Assembly: GCA_947494715.1 (NCBI GenBank)
Contig: CANLWG010000003.1
Span: 276,947 to 340,946 of the forward strand
Source: an uncultured Flavobacteriaceae bacterium
GTDB lineage: Bacteria; Bacteroidota; Bacteroidia; Flavobacteriales; Flavobacteriaceae
Direction of reading: 5' to 3'
Length of the DNA: 64,000 nucleotides
Program-made: the position numbers and the translations under genes
Notes under the pieces: generated by a model
The model's database searches: none
Told to the model about the DNA's origin: nothing
Seen by the model: only the letters and a program-made list of their open reading frames with translations
Part shown: positions 8,940 to 17,137 of the stretch, in pieces
How the letters are laid out: every line of letters starts with the position of its first letter
Numbering within the stretch: the stretch's first letter is position 1

Positions 8940-9002
8940 CCATTTCTTAACATCATAACAAATATTGGAAAAAATCCATATATTTGGCAATATTCCAAAA
9001 CT

Positions 9003-10226
9003 ATGATGCAGCGTTCTGGTACGGCAGATTTGGCATTGCATGGAGGGGCCATCCCACCATGGCTCTTTAGCAGAATGAAGCAGCTAACCTTACCGCTTGT
9101 CGAGGCTATTATTATCCAAAATGGAAAAGACGATTTTCTGGAACGGTTGTCCGATCCTTTATGGTTTCAGAGTTTTGGAACGGTCATTGGAATGGATTGG
9201 AATTCCTCTGGGGTTACCACTGCCGTTGTGCGTGCATTAAAACAGGCAATTAATCCCGTTTCTAGGGCATTGGGAATATATGTATGCGGCGGAAAAGGGA
9301 AAAAGTCTCTCCAAACCCCCAATGAACTTCTTGGAGTAGGCTATAAGACAGGATTGGACGGTGACCATTTGGCCCAATGTAGCAAACTAAGTGCCAAGGT
9401 AGACAATACGGCTTTGCAGGATGGTTTTAACCTTTACCTGCACAATTTTGTGGTGAGCGATACAGGCAAATGGTCCGTAATCCAGCAGGGAATGCATAAC
9501 TCAAACGGTATGGCACGCAGGTATCATTGGCATTCCGGAAACTTGAACTCTTTTGTGGAGGAGCCGCATACTGCTGTATGTGGAGAAAATCAGGGTTCCA
9601 TTCTAAATTTGGTGCATAAGGAAGCCGGGGCAACACGAAAGTCCATTATGGATATTTCCAAAGAGCACCCGGATAGGATATTGAAGGAATTGCCACATCT
9701 TTTGGTGCCGGTTTATCATGAAATGAAAGCGAAGGATGTAGATTTGAAACGTTTAGGCAGCATCCTCTGGCTAGCACAAGAGAATGAAATAAAGACCTTT
9801 GAAGAGCTTTTGTTGCTCAAAGGTCTAGGACCTCGGACCTTACAATCATTAACCTTGGTAAGCGAGATCATACACGGAACGCCATCACGGTTTTCAGATC
9901 CGGCCCGTTTTGCCTTTGCCCATGGAGGCAAGGATGCTACACCATTTCCCGTTCCTACCAAAGTATACGACGAAACTATTGCTAGTCTTAAGGATGCCGT
10001 CCAACAAGCAAGAATTGGTAATACGGATAAAATCAAGGCCATTCATAAACTTACGGGTTTGGCCCAAAAGGCAGAAAGGGGTTTTCGGCCAAATGCGAAT
10101 TTTGAAGCTTTAGTAAGAAAAGAAAAAGAAGAATCACATAAATATGGGGGTAGAAGCATCCATGGGTTTGCCAAGCCAAAGAACAATAGGCAGTTGAATC
10201 TATTCGAAGGCACTAAGGGCAAATAG
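9003..10226 (+). CDS. DUF763 family protein with helix-hairpin-helix segment
   Basis: The 407-residue protein belongs to DUF763, recognisable from the N-terminus MQRSGTADLALHGGAIPPWL and the later segment GMARRYHWHSGNLNSFVEEP. Near residue 275 it has LLLLKGLGPRTLQSLTL, a helix-hairpin-helix pattern typical of non-specific DNA-binding or repair proteins. The C-terminus is basic. Two ATGs are adjacent (9003 and 9006); the second fits family starts better. A TATATTTG box at 8979-8986 could drive it. The biochemical role is unknown; a nucleic-acid function is inferred only from the HhH pattern. Confidence 0.85.
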   Translation: MMQRSGTADLALHGGAIPPWLFSRMKQLTLPLVEAIIIQNGKDDFLERLSDPLWFQSFGTVIGMDWNSSGVTTAVVRALKQAINPVSRALGIYVCGGKGKKSLQTPNELLGVGYKTGLDGDHLAQCSKLSAKVDNTALQDGFNLYLHNFVVSDTGKWSVIQQGMHNSNGMARRYHWHSGNLNSFVEEPHTAVCGENQGSILNLVHKEAGATRKSIMDISKEHPDRILKELPHLLVPVYHEMKAKDVDLKRLGSILWLAQENEIKTFEELLLLKGLGPRTLQSLTLVSEIIHGTPSRFSDPARFAFAHGGKDATPFPVPTKVYDETIASLKDAVQQARIGNTDKIKAIHKLTGLAQKAERGFRPNANFEALVRKEKEESHKYGGRSIHGFAKPKNNRQLNLFEGTKGK

Positions 10227-10272
10227 AAAACTTTTCAGCTTTATTCGGTATCATTCCCGCCACATCGTAACG

Positions 10273-10290
10273 CCCTTCCTTTTGGAAGGG
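10273..10290. repeat. 7-bp hairpin CCCTTCC/GGAAGGG after DUF763 gene
   Basis: CCCTTCC-TTTT-GGAAGGG is a perfect hairpin 46 nt after the DUF763 stop, without a T-tract. It may act as a weak terminator or be a dispersed palindrome; similar CCTT/AAGG palindromes occur at 45587 and 62929. Confidence 0.45.
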
Positions 10291-10385
10291 ATATAAAAGA
10301 ACCAAACCGATTTGAGGGCAGTGATATACTTTTTTGGCTTCTTTATACTTTCATGTCAAGTGTGATTATGCGGAAATAATAATTA

Positions 10386-10412
10386 AAATTTTGTATACCG
10401 TATACAAAATTT
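10386..10412. promoter_or_regulatory. 27-bp palindromic operator overlapping the GntR promoter
   Basis: Perfect inverted repeat with 13-bp arms around a single C at 10399; the core is TTTTGTATAC-C-GTATACAAAA. It overlaps the TTG (10391-10393) that sits 21 nt before the -7 box TATTTTTG (10415-10422). Size and the TTGTATAC half-sites fit GntR/FadR-family operators, so autoregulation of the sugar operon is likely. Confidence 0.75.
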
Positions 10413-10422
10413 AGTATTTTTG
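10391..10422 (+). promoter_or_regulatory. promoter of the GntR operon, predicted leaderless start
   Basis: TTG at 10391-10393, a 21-nt spacer and TATTTTTG at 10415-10422 match the Bacteroidota TTG/TAnnTTTG promoter. Only 4 nt separate the box from the ATG at 10427, placing transcription start on or next to the start codon. Confidence 0.6.
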
Positions 10423-10426
10423 AAAC

Positions 10427-11065
10427 ATGCGTATTACTGCGGATGAATTGAGCAAACAGGCCTATAAGAAGGTCAAAAAAATGATTGTTTCCAAAAAATT
10501 GTTGCCGGGCCAAAAAATCGTTCAGGAGCAATTGGCCGATAAATTGGGTATCAGTAGAACTCCTTTGCGTTCTGCCTTACAGATGCTCGAAGCCGAATCA
10601 TTGATTAAGTCTATACCGCGAAGAGGCGTCATCGTAAGGGAATTTAGCGATGCTGAAATCATTGAGATCTATGACTGTCGTATAGCTTTGGAAAGTACCG
10701 CAATTAGGCTGTTCACACAAAGGGCCACCCAATCTGAAATTGACAGATTAAGAAGCTTGTTGATACCTTTTGAAAAAGGAAAAATCGATGCCCAAGCCTA
10801 TCAAAAAGCGGATAGTGAGTTTCATAATTCCTTAATAAAAAATTCTGGAAACGAATTTTTATACAACCTGTTCCAGAAAGGGAATCTCCTGGTTTGTATT
10901 GATATGATCGGATTGGTGCGCCCACCGCAGGAGACTTTGGAGGAACATTTGGATATTGTTTCGGCCATCCGTTACCGTGATGCTGACTTAGCCGAAAGTT
11001 TGATAAGAGATCACTTGGAGAAATCAAAGCAACTGATCCGAAAAAAACTAAAGAATGAAGGGTAA
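10427..11065 (+). CDS. GntR-family (FCD/FadR subfamily) transcriptional regulator
   Basis: The 212-residue protein has an N-terminal winged helix (about 8-70; the recognition region includes EQLADKLGISRTPLRSALQML) and a C-terminal all-helical FCD ligand domain. The FCD domain has metal/ligand residues in the D-F-H-x-x-L type motif DSEFHNSLIK and the later EEHLDIVSAI and RDHLEKS. FCD-type GntR regulators usually sense sugar acids or organic acids. A 27-bp palindrome overlaps its promoter and is the probable operator. The gene overlaps the MFS transporter gene by 11 nt, so the two are translationally coupled. Confidence 0.92.
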   Translation: MRITADELSKQAYKKVKKMIVSKKLLPGQKIVQEQLADKLGISRTPLRSALQMLEAESLIKSIPRRGVIVREFSDAEIIEIYDCRIALESTAIRLFTQRATQSEIDRLRSLLIPFEKGKIDAQAYQKADSEFHNSLIKNSGNEFLYNLFQKGNLLVCIDMIGLVRPPQETLEEHLDIVSAIRYRDADLAESLIRDHLEKSKQLIRKKLKNEG

Positions 11066-12338
11066 ACCCATATTCCCTACCCGTTATAAAATGGTCTTCG
11101 GTACTTTTCTGTTGGCCATGATCGTATTGTTTGATCGTATATTGCTCTCCGTAGCCAAAGACCCGGTTGCCGAATCCCTTCAATTAAACGACAAGCAAAT
11201 GGGGTGGGCCATGAGCATTTTTGCTTTGGGGTATGCCTTGTTCCAAACCCCGGCAGGGTTATTTGCCGATAAATATGGTCCCAGAAAAATACTGACCGCA
11301 GTAGTGGCATTATGGTCAATTTTTACGGCCCTGACCGGTGCCGTCTGGAATTATATTACCTTATTGATTGTCCGTTTCCTCTTTGGAGCAGGGGAGGCTG
11401 GGGCCTTTCCCGGTATGGCCCGTGCTATTTATAGTTGGATTCCCTTATCGGAACGCGGAATTGTAAATGGCATCAATTTTTCAGGAGGACGTATTGGGGC
11501 CGCTTTTGCCCTCCCTATGGTGGCCTGGTTGATGGATTTGGTCGGATGGCGTTTGACTTTTGTGTTGTTGGGTGCCATTGGTATTTTGTGGGGCATCGTA
11601 TGGTACCTTTGGTTTAGGGACAATCCGGAAGATCATAAGGGAATGTCAGAAACTGAAGTGCATTATATTCAGGAACATACGGATAGGGATACCGCGGAAG
11701 GGGAAAAAGTTAAAATAGATTTTGGAAAGTTGTTTCGATCCAAAACCATGTGGCAGTTGATGGGTCAGTATTTTGCTAGCAATTTTACCTTCTTTTTCTG
11801 CCTAACATGGTTGTTTCCACATATAAAGGCGAAATATGGATTGGATGCGCTCGAAGCAGGATTTTACGCCTCTGCTCCCTTAATTTTTGGAGCCCTTGGG
11901 AATTGGTTTTCGGGATTTCTAGTAGATTTTATTTACAAAAAAAACCGTTGGGCCCTATCTCGAAAAGTTCCGGCCATCATTGGGTTCTTATTGGCATCCA
12001 TTGGCATAGTCGCCAGTGTATATATGGAGGAGGTAACCCCGGCCATTATACTCATTTCTATTGCAGTTTTTGGTGCGGATATGACCTTAAGCCCCTCATG
12101 GTCCGCATGTGTGGACGTTGGGAAGCAATTCTCGGGAGCGGTAAGCGGCACCATGAATATGGCAGGAAATATAGGATCGTTTTTAACCGCTTTGGCATTT
12201 CCCTATTTATTGGAACTAACCGGTTCCGAAGTCCCTTTTTTCTATCTGGCGGCTGGGCTGAATCTGTTGGCGATAGTTTTATGGATGAGGGTAAAACCGC
12301 AGCAACCGTTACAAATAATAGCATCCCCAAGTTCTTAA
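11055..12338 (+). CDS. MFS transporter, anion:cation symporter (hexuronate/galactonate-type) family
   Basis: The 427-residue inner-membrane protein has about 12 hydrophobic helices and the MFS loop motif GLFADKYGPRKI between helices 2 and 3. The sequence FLFGAGEAGAFPGMARAIYSWIP is nearly diagnostic of the ACS family (hexuronate, galactonate and glucarate carriers). It is the second gene of the GntR operon, which points to uptake of a sugar acid or sugar. The overlap with the regulator gene places it in the same transcript. Confidence 0.9.
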   Translation: MKGKPIFPTRYKMVFGTFLLAMIVLFDRILLSVAKDPVAESLQLNDKQMGWAMSIFALGYALFQTPAGLFADKYGPRKILTAVVALWSIFTALTGAVWNYITLLIVRFLFGAGEAGAFPGMARAIYSWIPLSERGIVNGINFSGGRIGAAFALPMVAWLMDLVGWRLTFVLLGAIGILWGIVWYLWFRDNPEDHKGMSETEVHYIQEHTDRDTAEGEKVKIDFGKLFRSKTMWQLMGQYFASNFTFFFCLTWLFPHIKAKYGLDALEAGFYASAPLIFGALGNWFSGFLVDFIYKKNRWALSRKVPAIIGFLLASIGIVASVYMEEVTPAIILISIAVFGADMTLSPSWSACVDVGKQFSGAVSGTMNMAGNIGSFLTALAFPYLLELTGSEVPFFYLAAGLNLLAIVLWMRVKPQQPLQIIASPSS

Positions 12339-12395
12339 TAAAATGCGGACTTAGAAGATATTCTGGAGAAATGAAAAGCAGGTCGATACAATAAA

Positions 12396-12812
12396 ATGAA
12401 GCAAAAAATCGCGCATATAGCTTTGGTCGTAAGGGACTACGATAAGGCCATAGAATTTTACACCAAAAAACTGGATTTCATTCTTCTTGAAGATACCAAA
12501 CTAAGTGAAGAAAAAAGATGGGTTTTGGTCGCTCCGCCAGGCGCTGAGGAGAGCTGCCTTTTATTGGCCAAAGCTGCAAATGAAGAACAAAAGAAAAGTA
12601 TTGGGAACCAATCTGGAGGTAGGGTTTTTCTTTTTCTGTTTACCGATGATTTCTGGAGGGATTATAATAAAATGGTGGACCGGAATGTAAAATTCATAAG
12701 GCCGCCCAAGGAGGAAGAATATGGAAAAGTGGCCGTGTTCGAAGATTTGTACGGGAACAAGTGGGATTTATTGGAGCCAAGTCAAATTAATGAAGGAGTG
12801 CTACCTAAATAA
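12396..12812 (+). CDS. VOC (glyoxalase/bleomycin-resistance-type) family protein
   Basis: This 138-residue beta-alpha-beta protein shows the VOC N-terminal signature KIAHIALVVRDYDKAIEFYT with a potential metal-ligand His at residue 7, and a C-terminal FEDLYGNKWDLLEP with potential Glu ligands. It lies 57 nt after the transporter gene and 13 nt before the cupin gene, inside the sugar operon. VOC members can be isomerases, epimerases, dioxygenases or resistance proteins; the operon suggests small-molecule isomerisation or detoxification of a sugar breakdown product. Confidence 0.85.
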   Translation: MKQKIAHIALVVRDYDKAIEFYTKKLDFILLEDTKLSEEKRWVLVAPPGAEESCLLLAKAANEEQKKSIGNQSGGRVFLFLFTDDFWRDYNKMVDRNVKFIRPPKEEEYGKVAVFEDLYGNKWDLLEPSQINEGVLPK

Positions 12813-12825
12813 AAGTTGAATATCA

Positions 12826-13371
12826 ATGATCACAAAAAAAAATTTTGAGGAAGTATGCCAAAGATCCTTGGAGATGATCGAGGAAGCTGGGATATACCTA
12901 ACGGAAGCGGATAAGAAGAATATCACTGCCGCGGATTTTGGTCTAAACGATATAAAGAAAGAAGGCATACAAATCCTTACCCTTTTTGATACGGATCGTA
13001 TGGCAGCAAAGATTCTAGTGTTGCTTCCCAACCAGACCGAACCCGAACATTGGCATCCACCTGTAGGTGACGACCCAGGTAAGGAAGAGGTTATCCGTGG
13101 TATTTGGGGAGACCTAACTTTTTGCATTCCAGGGGAAGACAATATGAAGCAGGGTTTTATTGTGGAAGGAAAAGAGAATTGTTACACCATGCGCAATGAA
13201 GTGATTATCCGTCCCGGAGAACAACTGATATTACCTCCTGGAACCAAACATTGGTTTCAGGCAGGGAAACGAGGGGCGGTCATGTATTCATTTTCAACAA
13301 AAGTAACAGACTTGCTGGACCAGTTTACGGATCCCAATATTATTAGGGAAACCAAAATTGAAGGATATTAA
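12826..13371 (+). CDS. D-lyxose isomerase-type cupin protein
   Basis: The 181-residue cupin resembles the D-lyxose ketol-isomerase family. The helical N-terminus RSLEMIEEAGIYLTEADK is followed by the metal site H75-x-H77 and E88 in EHWHPPVGDDPGKEE and by H142 in PPGTKHWFQAG. The DDPGKEE stretch is characteristic of that family as I know it. These enzymes interconvert D-lyxose and D-xylulose or D-mannose and D-fructose. Together with the MFS carrier and the TIM-barrel isomerase it implies a pentose, hexose or rare-sugar route. Exact substrate is not predictable. Confidence 0.8.
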   Translation: MITKKNFEEVCQRSLEMIEEAGIYLTEADKKNITAADFGLNDIKKEGIQILTLFDTDRMAAKILVLLPNQTEPEHWHPPVGDDPGKEEVIRGIWGDLTFCIPGEDNMKQGFIVEGKENCYTMRNEVIIRPGEQLILPPGTKHWFQAGKRGAVMYSFSTKVTDLLDQFTDPNIIRETKIEGY

Positions 13372-13394
13372 ACTATAAAATTCAACTGTACTTT

Positions 13395-13411
13395 CCCCTA
13401 ATTAAGAGGGG
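13395..13411. repeat. intra-operon hairpin CCCCT/AGGGG
   Basis: CCCCT-aattaag-AGGGG lies between the cupin and isomerase genes. It has no T-tract; it might tune mRNA processing within the operon. Confidence 0.3.
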
Positions 13412-13434
13412 TGGTCATATATAAAACGAAACAA

Positions 13435-14394
13435 ATGAAGCAAAGCATCATAACTGCCTTTTTAGGCCGGACCCAAGACCGATTTTCGGAGTATCAAGAA
13501 CCTACCTCTTTAGAAGAGCGTTTGGACCTTGTGGTTAAAATCCCAGGTGTGGATGGGGTAGAAATCGTGTATCCTTACGAAACGGAGGAAGCGGAATCTA
13601 CCAAGAAAATGTTCATGGATAGAGGCTTGAGTTTCGCGGCAGTTAACGCTAACATCAAAAAGGAAACCCAATGGGTTCCGGGGGCACTTTCAAGACCTGA
13701 TTCCGACTTACGGCAAGGAGCCATCGAAATCATAAAGGAAGCAAAGGATTATGCCAAAGCGGTTGGCGCGCCTTTGGTGACTTGTTGTCCTTTATCCGAT
13801 GGATATGATAATCTATTTCAGGTGGACTATCCCAAGGCTTGGCGAAATATGGTAGACTCTGTAATAGAAGCCGCCGACTATCTACCGGAAATCCCTTTAT
13901 TTATTGAATATAAAATCAATGAAACTAGGGTACATGCCCAATTGGACAATTGTGCCAAAACCATTTTGTTCCTAAAAGATGTGGGAAACAAAGCTACAGG
14001 GGTGACCATTGATTTTGGCCATGCATTGCTGGCCAAGGAAAATCCAGCGCAAGTAATTGCGCTTTGCGAGGAAACAGAAACGGATTACTACTTGCATACC
14101 AATGACAACGATTTTAACTTTGATTGGGATTTGATTTCAGGTTCCCGAAATCTTCTTCACACCGTAGAATTTTTATTCTACGCCAAGGAATATGGATATG
14201 ATAAATATTTTACCGCTGATGCCTCCCCGCGTATTTTTGATATGATCGGTTTTTTTACCGAACATGCTGAAATGAACTTGGCCATTTGGAATTTGGTCGA
14301 TAAACTCGACCGCAAAAAATATCGAAAGTTGATGCACGAAGAAAGGCATATGGATTTGATGCAATTAGTACGAAAGGAAATATATAGATTATAG
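13435..14394 (+). CDS. sugar isomerase/epimerase-type TIM-barrel protein
   Basis: The protein has 319 residues from the ATG at 13435; longer upstream in-frame starts lack support. It is an AP-endonuclease-2/xylose-isomerase-like TIM barrel. Seen are the metal-binding carboxylate segments LFIEYKINE, VTIDFGHALLAKENPA and YLHTNDND, and a late TADASPRIFD. Such proteins epimerise or isomerise ketoses, sugar acids or inositols in the cytoplasm. It is the last gene of the GntR operon, 63 nt after the cupin gene. No sugar kinase or aldolase is in the operon, so later steps must be encoded elsewhere. Confidence 0.85.
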   Translation: MKQSIITAFLGRTQDRFSEYQEPTSLEERLDLVVKIPGVDGVEIVYPYETEEAESTKKMFMDRGLSFAAVNANIKKETQWVPGALSRPDSDLRQGAIEIIKEAKDYAKAVGAPLVTCCPLSDGYDNLFQVDYPKAWRNMVDSVIEAADYLPEIPLFIEYKINETRVHAQLDNCAKTILFLKDVGNKATGVTIDFGHALLAKENPAQVIALCEETETDYYLHTNDNDFNFDWDLISGSRNLLHTVEFLFYAKEYGYDKYFTADASPRIFDMIGFFTEHAEMNLAIWNLVDKLDRKKYRKLMHEERHMDLMQLVRKEIYRL

Positions 14395-14432
14395 GATTTC
14401 CCATTAATTCGGGATATGGCAAAACAAAAAGG

Positions 14433-15329
14433 TTAGTTCAATTGGGGCTTGGGCTTTCTACTGGCCAAGTAGACACCCAATAAGACAAAACAGGCCGCCA
14501 CAATTTTTAGGGTTGTTAGACTATCCTTTCCCGTGGCTACGGCATATAGGATTCCAATAAGCGGTTGTATATACACAAAGGCACTTAACGTGGAGGCCTT
14601 TAATTGGGTCAATGCAAAAATATTGAAGAGATAGGTACAGAAAGTAGTTCCAACCACCACGAAAACAATACTCCAAATAATCTCCGAGGGTAAATTGACC
14701 CAATCGATTTCGGTGACCTCGGTATACCCAAAAGGCAAACAAATAAAGATTCCAAGGGTAAAGAGCCATTTCATAAATGTAAACGGATGGTATTTGGCAA
14801 TCAGTATCTTTGCCACAATGAGATAGGAGCCATAGAAAACAGAGTTCATAAAAATCAAAAAATTACCCAAAGGAATATTGGGAGCATCTTGCCGAACCTC
14901 GGACCCAAATATTATAAGTCCTAAAGCACCTAGTAGACCTATGGTAATGCCCAAAACTTTTCGCGGCACTATTTTTTCTTTGATGAGCAGGGCCGATAAT
15001 ATTAAAACAATTATTGGTGTAGTAGTAATTAAAACCGCACTGTTGATAGGTGTTGATAGAGAAAGCCCTTTAAAAAAGACCAACATATTCACGCCCATGC
15101 CCAGGATAGCACAGACCAACATTCGTAAATAATCTTTTTTCTCGATTTTCTCCTTAGGCCCGAAAACTGAGATTATCCAAAACAAGATGGCCGCCCCTAC
15201 AACCCGAAACATAATGAAGCCAAAGGGCTGCACATAATGGGGCATTACCCCTTTGGCAATGGTATGGTTAAGGCCATAAATGATTGTGGCCCCTATGGCA
15301 GCTAGTATGGCGAGTGTGCGCTTGTTCAA
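14433..15329 (-). CDS. EamA/DMT-family transporter
   Basis: This 298-residue inner-membrane protein has about ten hydrophobic helices arranged as two EamA repeats (roughly 8-135 and 150-290), the second containing FAFVYIQPLIGILYA-type helices typical of drug/metabolite exporters (here ALTQLKASTLSAFVYIQPLI). It probably exports amino acids or other metabolites; the substrate cannot be inferred. Its start overlaps the stop of the ArsC-like gene by 4 nt, so the two are co-translated. It converges with the sugar operon, 38 nt away. Confidence 0.88.
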   Translation of the reverse strand: MNKRTLAILAAIGATIIYGLNHTIAKGVMPHYVQPFGFIMFRVVGAAILFWIISVFGPKEKIEKKDYLRMLVCAILGMGVNMLVFFKGLSLSTPINSAVLITTTPIIVLILSALLIKEKIVPRKVLGITIGLLGALGLIIFGSEVRQDAPNIPLGNFLIFMNSVFYGSYLIVAKILIAKYHPFTFMKWLFTLGIFICLPFGYTEVTEIDWVNLPSEIIWSIVFVVVGTTFCTYLFNIFALTQLKASTLSAFVYIQPLIGILYAVATGKDSLTTLKIVAACFVLLGVYLASRKPKPQLN

Positions 15330-15679
15330 GGCCGTATAGCAACTTTTGCGGCATCGACCACCTTTTTGCTATTCCCTATAAAAATTTGGCCATCTACCAA
15401 AATCACCGGACGCTTCAAAAAAGTGTAATGATCCAGAATTAAATCCCTATAGTCGTTTTCGGTCAGGTTTTTCTCCCCAAGATTACGCTGCCGAAAAAGC
15501 ATGGCCCTACGGCTGAACAAAGCCTCATAGCTGGTGGATAGCTCGTGCATCTCTTCTAATTGTGAAGCAGTTATAGGCTCCGTTTTTATGTCCTGTAGCT
15601 CTACTCCGTCCAAAGGTTCCAATTCCTTGAGAATACGTTGGCAGGTAGTACATGTACTTAGGTGGTATATTTTTCGCAT
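15326..15679 (-). CDS. ArsC/Spx-like thioredoxin-fold protein
   Basis: This ~117-residue arsenate-reductase-family protein starts MRKIYHLSTCTTCQRIL, with the redox motif CTTC at about residues 10-13, and includes the ArsC-type segments LFRQRNLGEK and FLKRPVILVDGQIFIG. An alternative ATG three codons upstream (15688) is possible. A minus-strand TACATTTG box at 15707-15700 would leave an 8-20 nt leader. In flavobacteria such proteins are annotated as ArsC-family or as redox-sensing Spx-like; true arsenate reduction is unproven. It overlaps the DMT transporter gene. Confidence 0.8.
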   Translation of the reverse strand: MRKIYHLSTCTTCQRILKELEPLDGVELQDIKTEPITASQLEEMHELSTSYEALFSRRAMLFRQRNLGEKNLTENDYRDLILDHYTFLKRPVILVDGQIFIGNSKKVVDAAKVAIRP

Positions 15680-15828
15680 TTGATACATTTTTTAATTTCC
15701 AAATGTAGATATAAGTGCCTACCTGAAAGTCGAGACAAGCAGGAAGAAATCTAAATTGGCATCATTAGTTTAGTCGGTTACAAAGAAACCAATTTCTAGT
15801 AAGATAGTCTACACTTTCTAATTGTAAT

Positions 15829-16527
15829 CTAGGTTTTGGCCAACGCAAAATCCACTGCTTTTTGCGCATGAATTTGGGTTGTATTGAATGTTGGGATGGC
15901 TATGTCCGATTCCGGAATCAACAAAGGCAGTTCCGTACATCCTAGGATAACACCTTCCGCTCCTTCTGTTGCCAGGTTTTCAATGATTTGGACACAAACC
16001 CGTTTTGAGGTCTCTGTAAATTTGCCCTTGACCAGTTCGTCGTAAATAATATTATGGACAGTTTGCCTTTCCTTCTCGGATGGAATGATAACTTCCAATT
16101 GGTATTTGTCTTCTAAAATTTTAGTATAGAAATCCTTTTCCATGGTAAACTTTGTACCTAATAACGCAATCTTTTTTAGACCCATGGCTTGGATTGCCTC
16201 TCCCGTGGCATCGGCAATATGTAAAAAGGGAATAGCGGTAGATTGGGTTATGCGGTCGCTTACCAAATGTATGGTATTGGTACAAAGTAGGGTCATGTCC
16301 GCACCGGCCTTCTCCAATTTAATGGCATGATTGGCCATAAGATCACCAATTTTATTCCAATTCCCCTGAAAGGTAAGCTCTTCTATTTCCGAAAAATCAA
16401 CGGAAGTCATAATACTCTTTGCCGAATGGGAACCACCCAAACGTTCCTTGACGATCGAATTGGTATACTCATAATATATCTTTGATGATTCCCAACTCAT
16501 ACCCCCTATTAATCCTATTGTTTTCAT
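15829..16527 (-). CDS. aspartate/glutamate racemase family protein
   Basis: The 232-residue PLP-independent racemase begins MKTIGLIGGMSWESSKIYYE, the family start. It has both catalytic cysteines: one in LCTNTIHL (about residue 82) and the other in GCTELPLL (about residue 196). This symmetric two-Cys arrangement is that of aspartate/glutamate racemases such as YgeA. It probably interconverts L- and D-amino acids in the cytoplasm; substrate preference is unknown. A 46-codon reading frame ends 18 nt upstream on the same strand. Confidence 0.9.
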   Translation of the reverse strand: MKTIGLIGGMSWESSKIYYEYTNSIVKERLGGSHSAKSIMTSVDFSEIEELTFQGNWNKIGDLMANHAIKLEKAGADMTLLCTNTIHLVSDRITQSTAIPFLHIADATGEAIQAMGLKKIALLGTKFTMEKDFYTKILEDKYQLEVIIPSEKERQTVHNIIYDELVKGKFTETSKRVCVQIIENLATEGAEGVILGCTELPLLIPESDIAIPTFNTTQIHAQKAVDFALAKT

Positions 16528-16545
16528 GTTGTTTTGTTTCTACAG

Positions 16546-16686
16546 TTATTTTGTTTTGGACATTTCTGAAGCTCCATCAATCATTACCGATGTTAGCCAG
16601 TCTTTGATAAGGCGAATCGTTTTAAAACTTTTTTTCTCCAAGTAATAGTCGTAATCGTGAAGCGTACATTCCAGTTTATTTCTCAT
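16546..16686 (-). CDS. putative 46-residue protein upstream of the racemase gene
   Basis: An ATG-to-TAA frame on the minus strand encodes 46 residues beginning MRNKLECTLHDYDYYLEKKS and containing IRLIKDWLTSVMIDG. It lies 18 nt before the racemase start and 68 nt after the ArsR-type regulator gene on the same strand, so it could be in one transcript. No family is recognised. Codon use is not clearly different from neighbours, but the length is short enough to be chance. Confidence 0.35.
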   Translation of the reverse strand: MRNKLECTLHDYDYYLEKKSFKTIRLIKDWLTSVMIDGASEMSKTK

Positions 16687-16754
16687 GTTGTTGCTTGCTA
16701 ATGGTTAACATATTCATATTTCGCTAATTATCGATTTGTAATTCTAAAAAAACA

Positions 16755-17057
16755 CTATAATTCCTTACTTAAGGAATTGATATAGGTTTCGATTACTTTT
16801 TCATTTCTTCTGTAATAGGTCCATTTTCCATGTCTCGTGGGGATAACTAAATCCACATTTTGCATGGCGGTCAAATACGTTGAGATGGTGGATTGTGATA
16901 ATCCCGTCTTGTCCTGAATGAAACCAACGCAAACACCATCGTCAAAATGATCGATATCTTGGTGTGGTGGAAAATTCGATTCCGGATCTTTTAACCATTT
17001 TAAGATGTTCACCCGTGTCTCGTTTGATAATACTTTACTAATTTCGACGATGTCCAT
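16755..17057 (-). CDS. ArsR-type winged-helix transcriptional regulator
   Basis: The protein has 100 residues from the ATG at 17057, with an ArsR-like wHTH: VEISKVLSNETRVNILKWL, then the recognition helix in FIQDKTGLSQSTISTYLTAM and a wing with HGKWTYYRRN. There is an upstream ATG (17075), but a minus-strand -7 box TATCTTTG at 17069-17062 lies between the two, so 17057 is the better start. A 16-residue insert with Asp/His/Cys residues (HQDIDHFDDGVCVG) could bind metal. It probably regulates the racemase or the divergent DinB gene. Confidence 0.85.
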   Translation of the reverse strand: MDIVEISKVLSNETRVNILKWLKDPESNFPPHQDIDHFDDGVCVGFIQDKTGLSQSTISTYLTAMQNVDLVIPTRHGKWTYYRRNEKVIETYINSLSKEL

Positions 17058-17061
17058 GGGA

Positions 17062-17069
17062 CAAAGATA
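17062..17069 (-). promoter_or_regulatory. -7 box of the ArsR-type gene, predicted leaderless start
   Basis: On the minus strand TATCTTTG is followed by TCCC and then the ATG at 17057, the same 4-nt gap seen at the GntR and GlyRS genes. Confidence 0.5.
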
Positions 17070-17137
17070 TAACATATTTATATATCTAGAATAATAGATA
17101 TGAATTTTTTTAAGTCGATCTTTTTAAAACCTGCATT

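Noticed and set aside
17058..17075. Start of the ArsR-type regulator at the ATG 17075
   Set aside because: That ATG lies upstream of the -7 box TATCTTTG (17069-17062), and the six extra residues do not belong to the domain.
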